The notes beneath the pieces are model-generated. The model was given only the letters and a program-made list of their open reading frames with translations. It was not told the origin of the DNA and ran no database searches. Positions 13,898-14,901 of a DNA stretch of 14,901 nucleotides are shown here, piece by piece (position 1 is the first letter of the stretch; every line of letters starts with the position of its first letter). The translations under genes and the position numbers were made by a program. Where the stretch lies: positions 1 through 14,901 of the forward strand of contig CALDQY010000012.1 in assembly GCA_937911445.1 (NCBI GenBank), in the 5' to 3' direction. The stretch comes from an uncultured Rhodobiaceae bacterium (lineage in GTDB: Archaea; Thermoplasmatota; Poseidoniia; Poseidoniales; Poseidoniaceae).

Positions 13898-14901
13898 TCG
13901 TTCTCACCAGAATTTGATGTGTGAAGATAGGCCAGCCTGAGCATCATCAAGGTGACAGCAGCTGCAATGAACGACGTCACACCGAAGACGAGATGCAGCA
14001 ATGAGATGAATTCTGGGAACTCTTGAGGGTCTGCGAAGACGATGTACATACCTCCAACGAAAACGTTGAGAATCCAAAATCCGGTGACAACTTCAGCTGC
14101 TCTTGAAAATCCTTCACCTTCACCGAAATCTCGGGCATCGACACGGATCTTTGCTGAGGTTAGAATCAATACCAATCCTACAATGGCTGCACCGAAACGG
14201 TGGACCATTTGGACAAGAATTCCTGGCCCGTCAAGACTTGGAAGAATGGAACCTTGACACTTTGGCCAGCCGTTCGGGAAGCCAATGCTGCACGATTGGT
14301 TGTAATTCCCTCCGGCTGTGCTTGAAACCCAAGCACCAAGAATCAGAAGAATAAACACCGAAGCAGTGATTGTTACAAATCGCTTCTTTTGGCGTTCAAG
14401 GAAGGCTCTGGACGTGGACAAGAAGGTCCAATTTGCCCCTTCCTGTGCCCGCATTGCAATGTATTGCCAGACCAGAAGCGATGTGAAAATGCTCGCAAGG
14501 GAAAGGTGCATTGCAACCGTCCAATCGGCATTATCGAAGAACACAGTCACTGCTCCAGCAATCGCTTGAATGACCAAGAGCACACCAGAAACAACGGCGA
14601 GATTTCGCAGCCCATCGCCGTATTCTGACCTTCGTTTGTGGGCCATAATTGCATTGATGAGTATCGGAATGGCTATGATTCCGACGAGAAGACGATGGAA
14701 CCATTCAACAAAAATTTCGAAGATTGTGTAGCGATGATCTGGTCCGCGACTGTCGATTTGATCCGGATTGGCTTCCCAATAGGCCTCTTGCTCCGCTTCA
14801 TCAACCATGAATCCATACGTACCGAAACACTTGGGCCAATCCGGACAGGATTCACCTGCATCGTGAATGCGAATGGTACCTCCGACCACGATGATGAGCA
14901 A
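13894..14901 (-). CDS. ctaA: Heme A synthase (5' end outside window)
   Basis: Membrane haem protein of the CtaA/COX15 family that oxidises the C8 methyl of heme O to the formyl group of heme A for an aa3-type oxidase. The 335 visible residues enter within the first membrane helix (IIVVGGTIRI), so perhaps 10-30 residues are missing upstream. The four haem-ligand histidines lie in the expected settings: EWFHR (H69), MHLSL (H132), MVHRFGAA (H234) and LLHLVFG (H303). Two extracellular Cys pairs are visible: CPDWPKC (C19/C25) and CSIGFPNGWPKC (C204/C215), as in CtaA forms with redox-active loop cysteines. The first extracellular loop is long and contains YWEANPDQ and EWFHR, which recalls COX15-type enzymes. 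Ends in an ATGA overlap with ctaB. Confidence 0.95.
   Translation of the reverse strand: MLIIVVGGTIRIHDAGESCPDWPKCFGTYGFMVDEAEQEAYWEANPDQIDSRGPDHRYTIFEIFVEWFHRLLVGIIAIPILINAIMAHKRRSEYGDGLRNLAVVSGVLLVIQAIAGAVTVFFDNADWTVAMHLSLASIFTSLLVWQYIAMRAQEGANWTFLSTSRAFLERQKKRFVTITASVFILLILGAWVSSTAGGNYNQSCSIGFPNGWPKCQGSILPSLDGPGILVQMVHRFGAAIVGLVLILTSAKIRVDARDFGEGEGFSRAAEVVTGFWILNVFVGGMYIVFADPQEFPEFISLLHLVFGVTSFIAAAVTLMMLRLAYLHTSNSGENE

Noticed and set aside
1..14901. CRISPR arrays, insertion sequences, prophage or integrase genes
   Set aside because: No regularly spaced repeats, transposase motifs or terminal inverted repeats were seen; the window is densely packed with chromosomal genes.

Overview
The window reads as chromosomal DNA of an aerobic, non-extremophile archaeon, most likely a marine Thermoplasmatota of the Poseidoniales (Marine Group II) type. 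Three points support this. There is an archaeal A-type ATP synthase operon in the order H-I-K-E-C-F-A. Heme A/heme O synthesis genes (ctaA-ctaB) imply a haem-copper oxidase. Base composition is moderate, and protein acidity lacks the haloarchaeal extreme. The lineage is inferred from gene content only; no database was searched.

Layout. (1) Bases 1-5481, minus strand: the ATP synthase operon atpH-I-K-E-C-F-A, tightly spaced with Shine-Dalgarno sites at most junctions; atpA runs off the left edge with only its first 257 codons present. (2) 5560-6303, minus: a UbiE/MenG-type quinone methyltransferase. (3) 6359-9679, minus: a four-gene cassette. Its first gene encodes a membrane-anchored, prepilin-like protein that ends in a lamin-tail (LTD) domain. 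It overlaps by ATGA a KaiC/RAD55-type ATPase with an intact Walker A motif. Two further RecA/KaiC-fold proteins follow, in which the Walker A motif is absent or destroyed. (4) 9798-12755, plus: a divergent 985-residue surface protein with a signal peptide, repeated beta-sandwich-like segments and a C-terminal membrane anchor. (5) 12813-12900, plus: tRNA-Ser(GCU) with an encoded CCA. (6) 12902-14901, minus: ctaB, then the incomplete ctaA, joined by an ATGA overlap and convergent with the tRNA.

How it fits together. ATP synthase, the quinone methyltransferase and haem A/O synthesis belong to one aerobic respiratory theme (quinone, oxidase cofactor, proton or sodium-driven ATP synthesis). The KaiC triad with the pilin-like LTD protein and the divergent giant surface protein does not match any locus I can name. 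It is the best candidate here for an undescribed system: one active and two apparently non-catalytic RecA-fold proteins, translated in series with a cell-surface protein. Nearly every base is accounted for; the longest stretch without a gene is the 118-base divergent intergenic region at 9680-9797.
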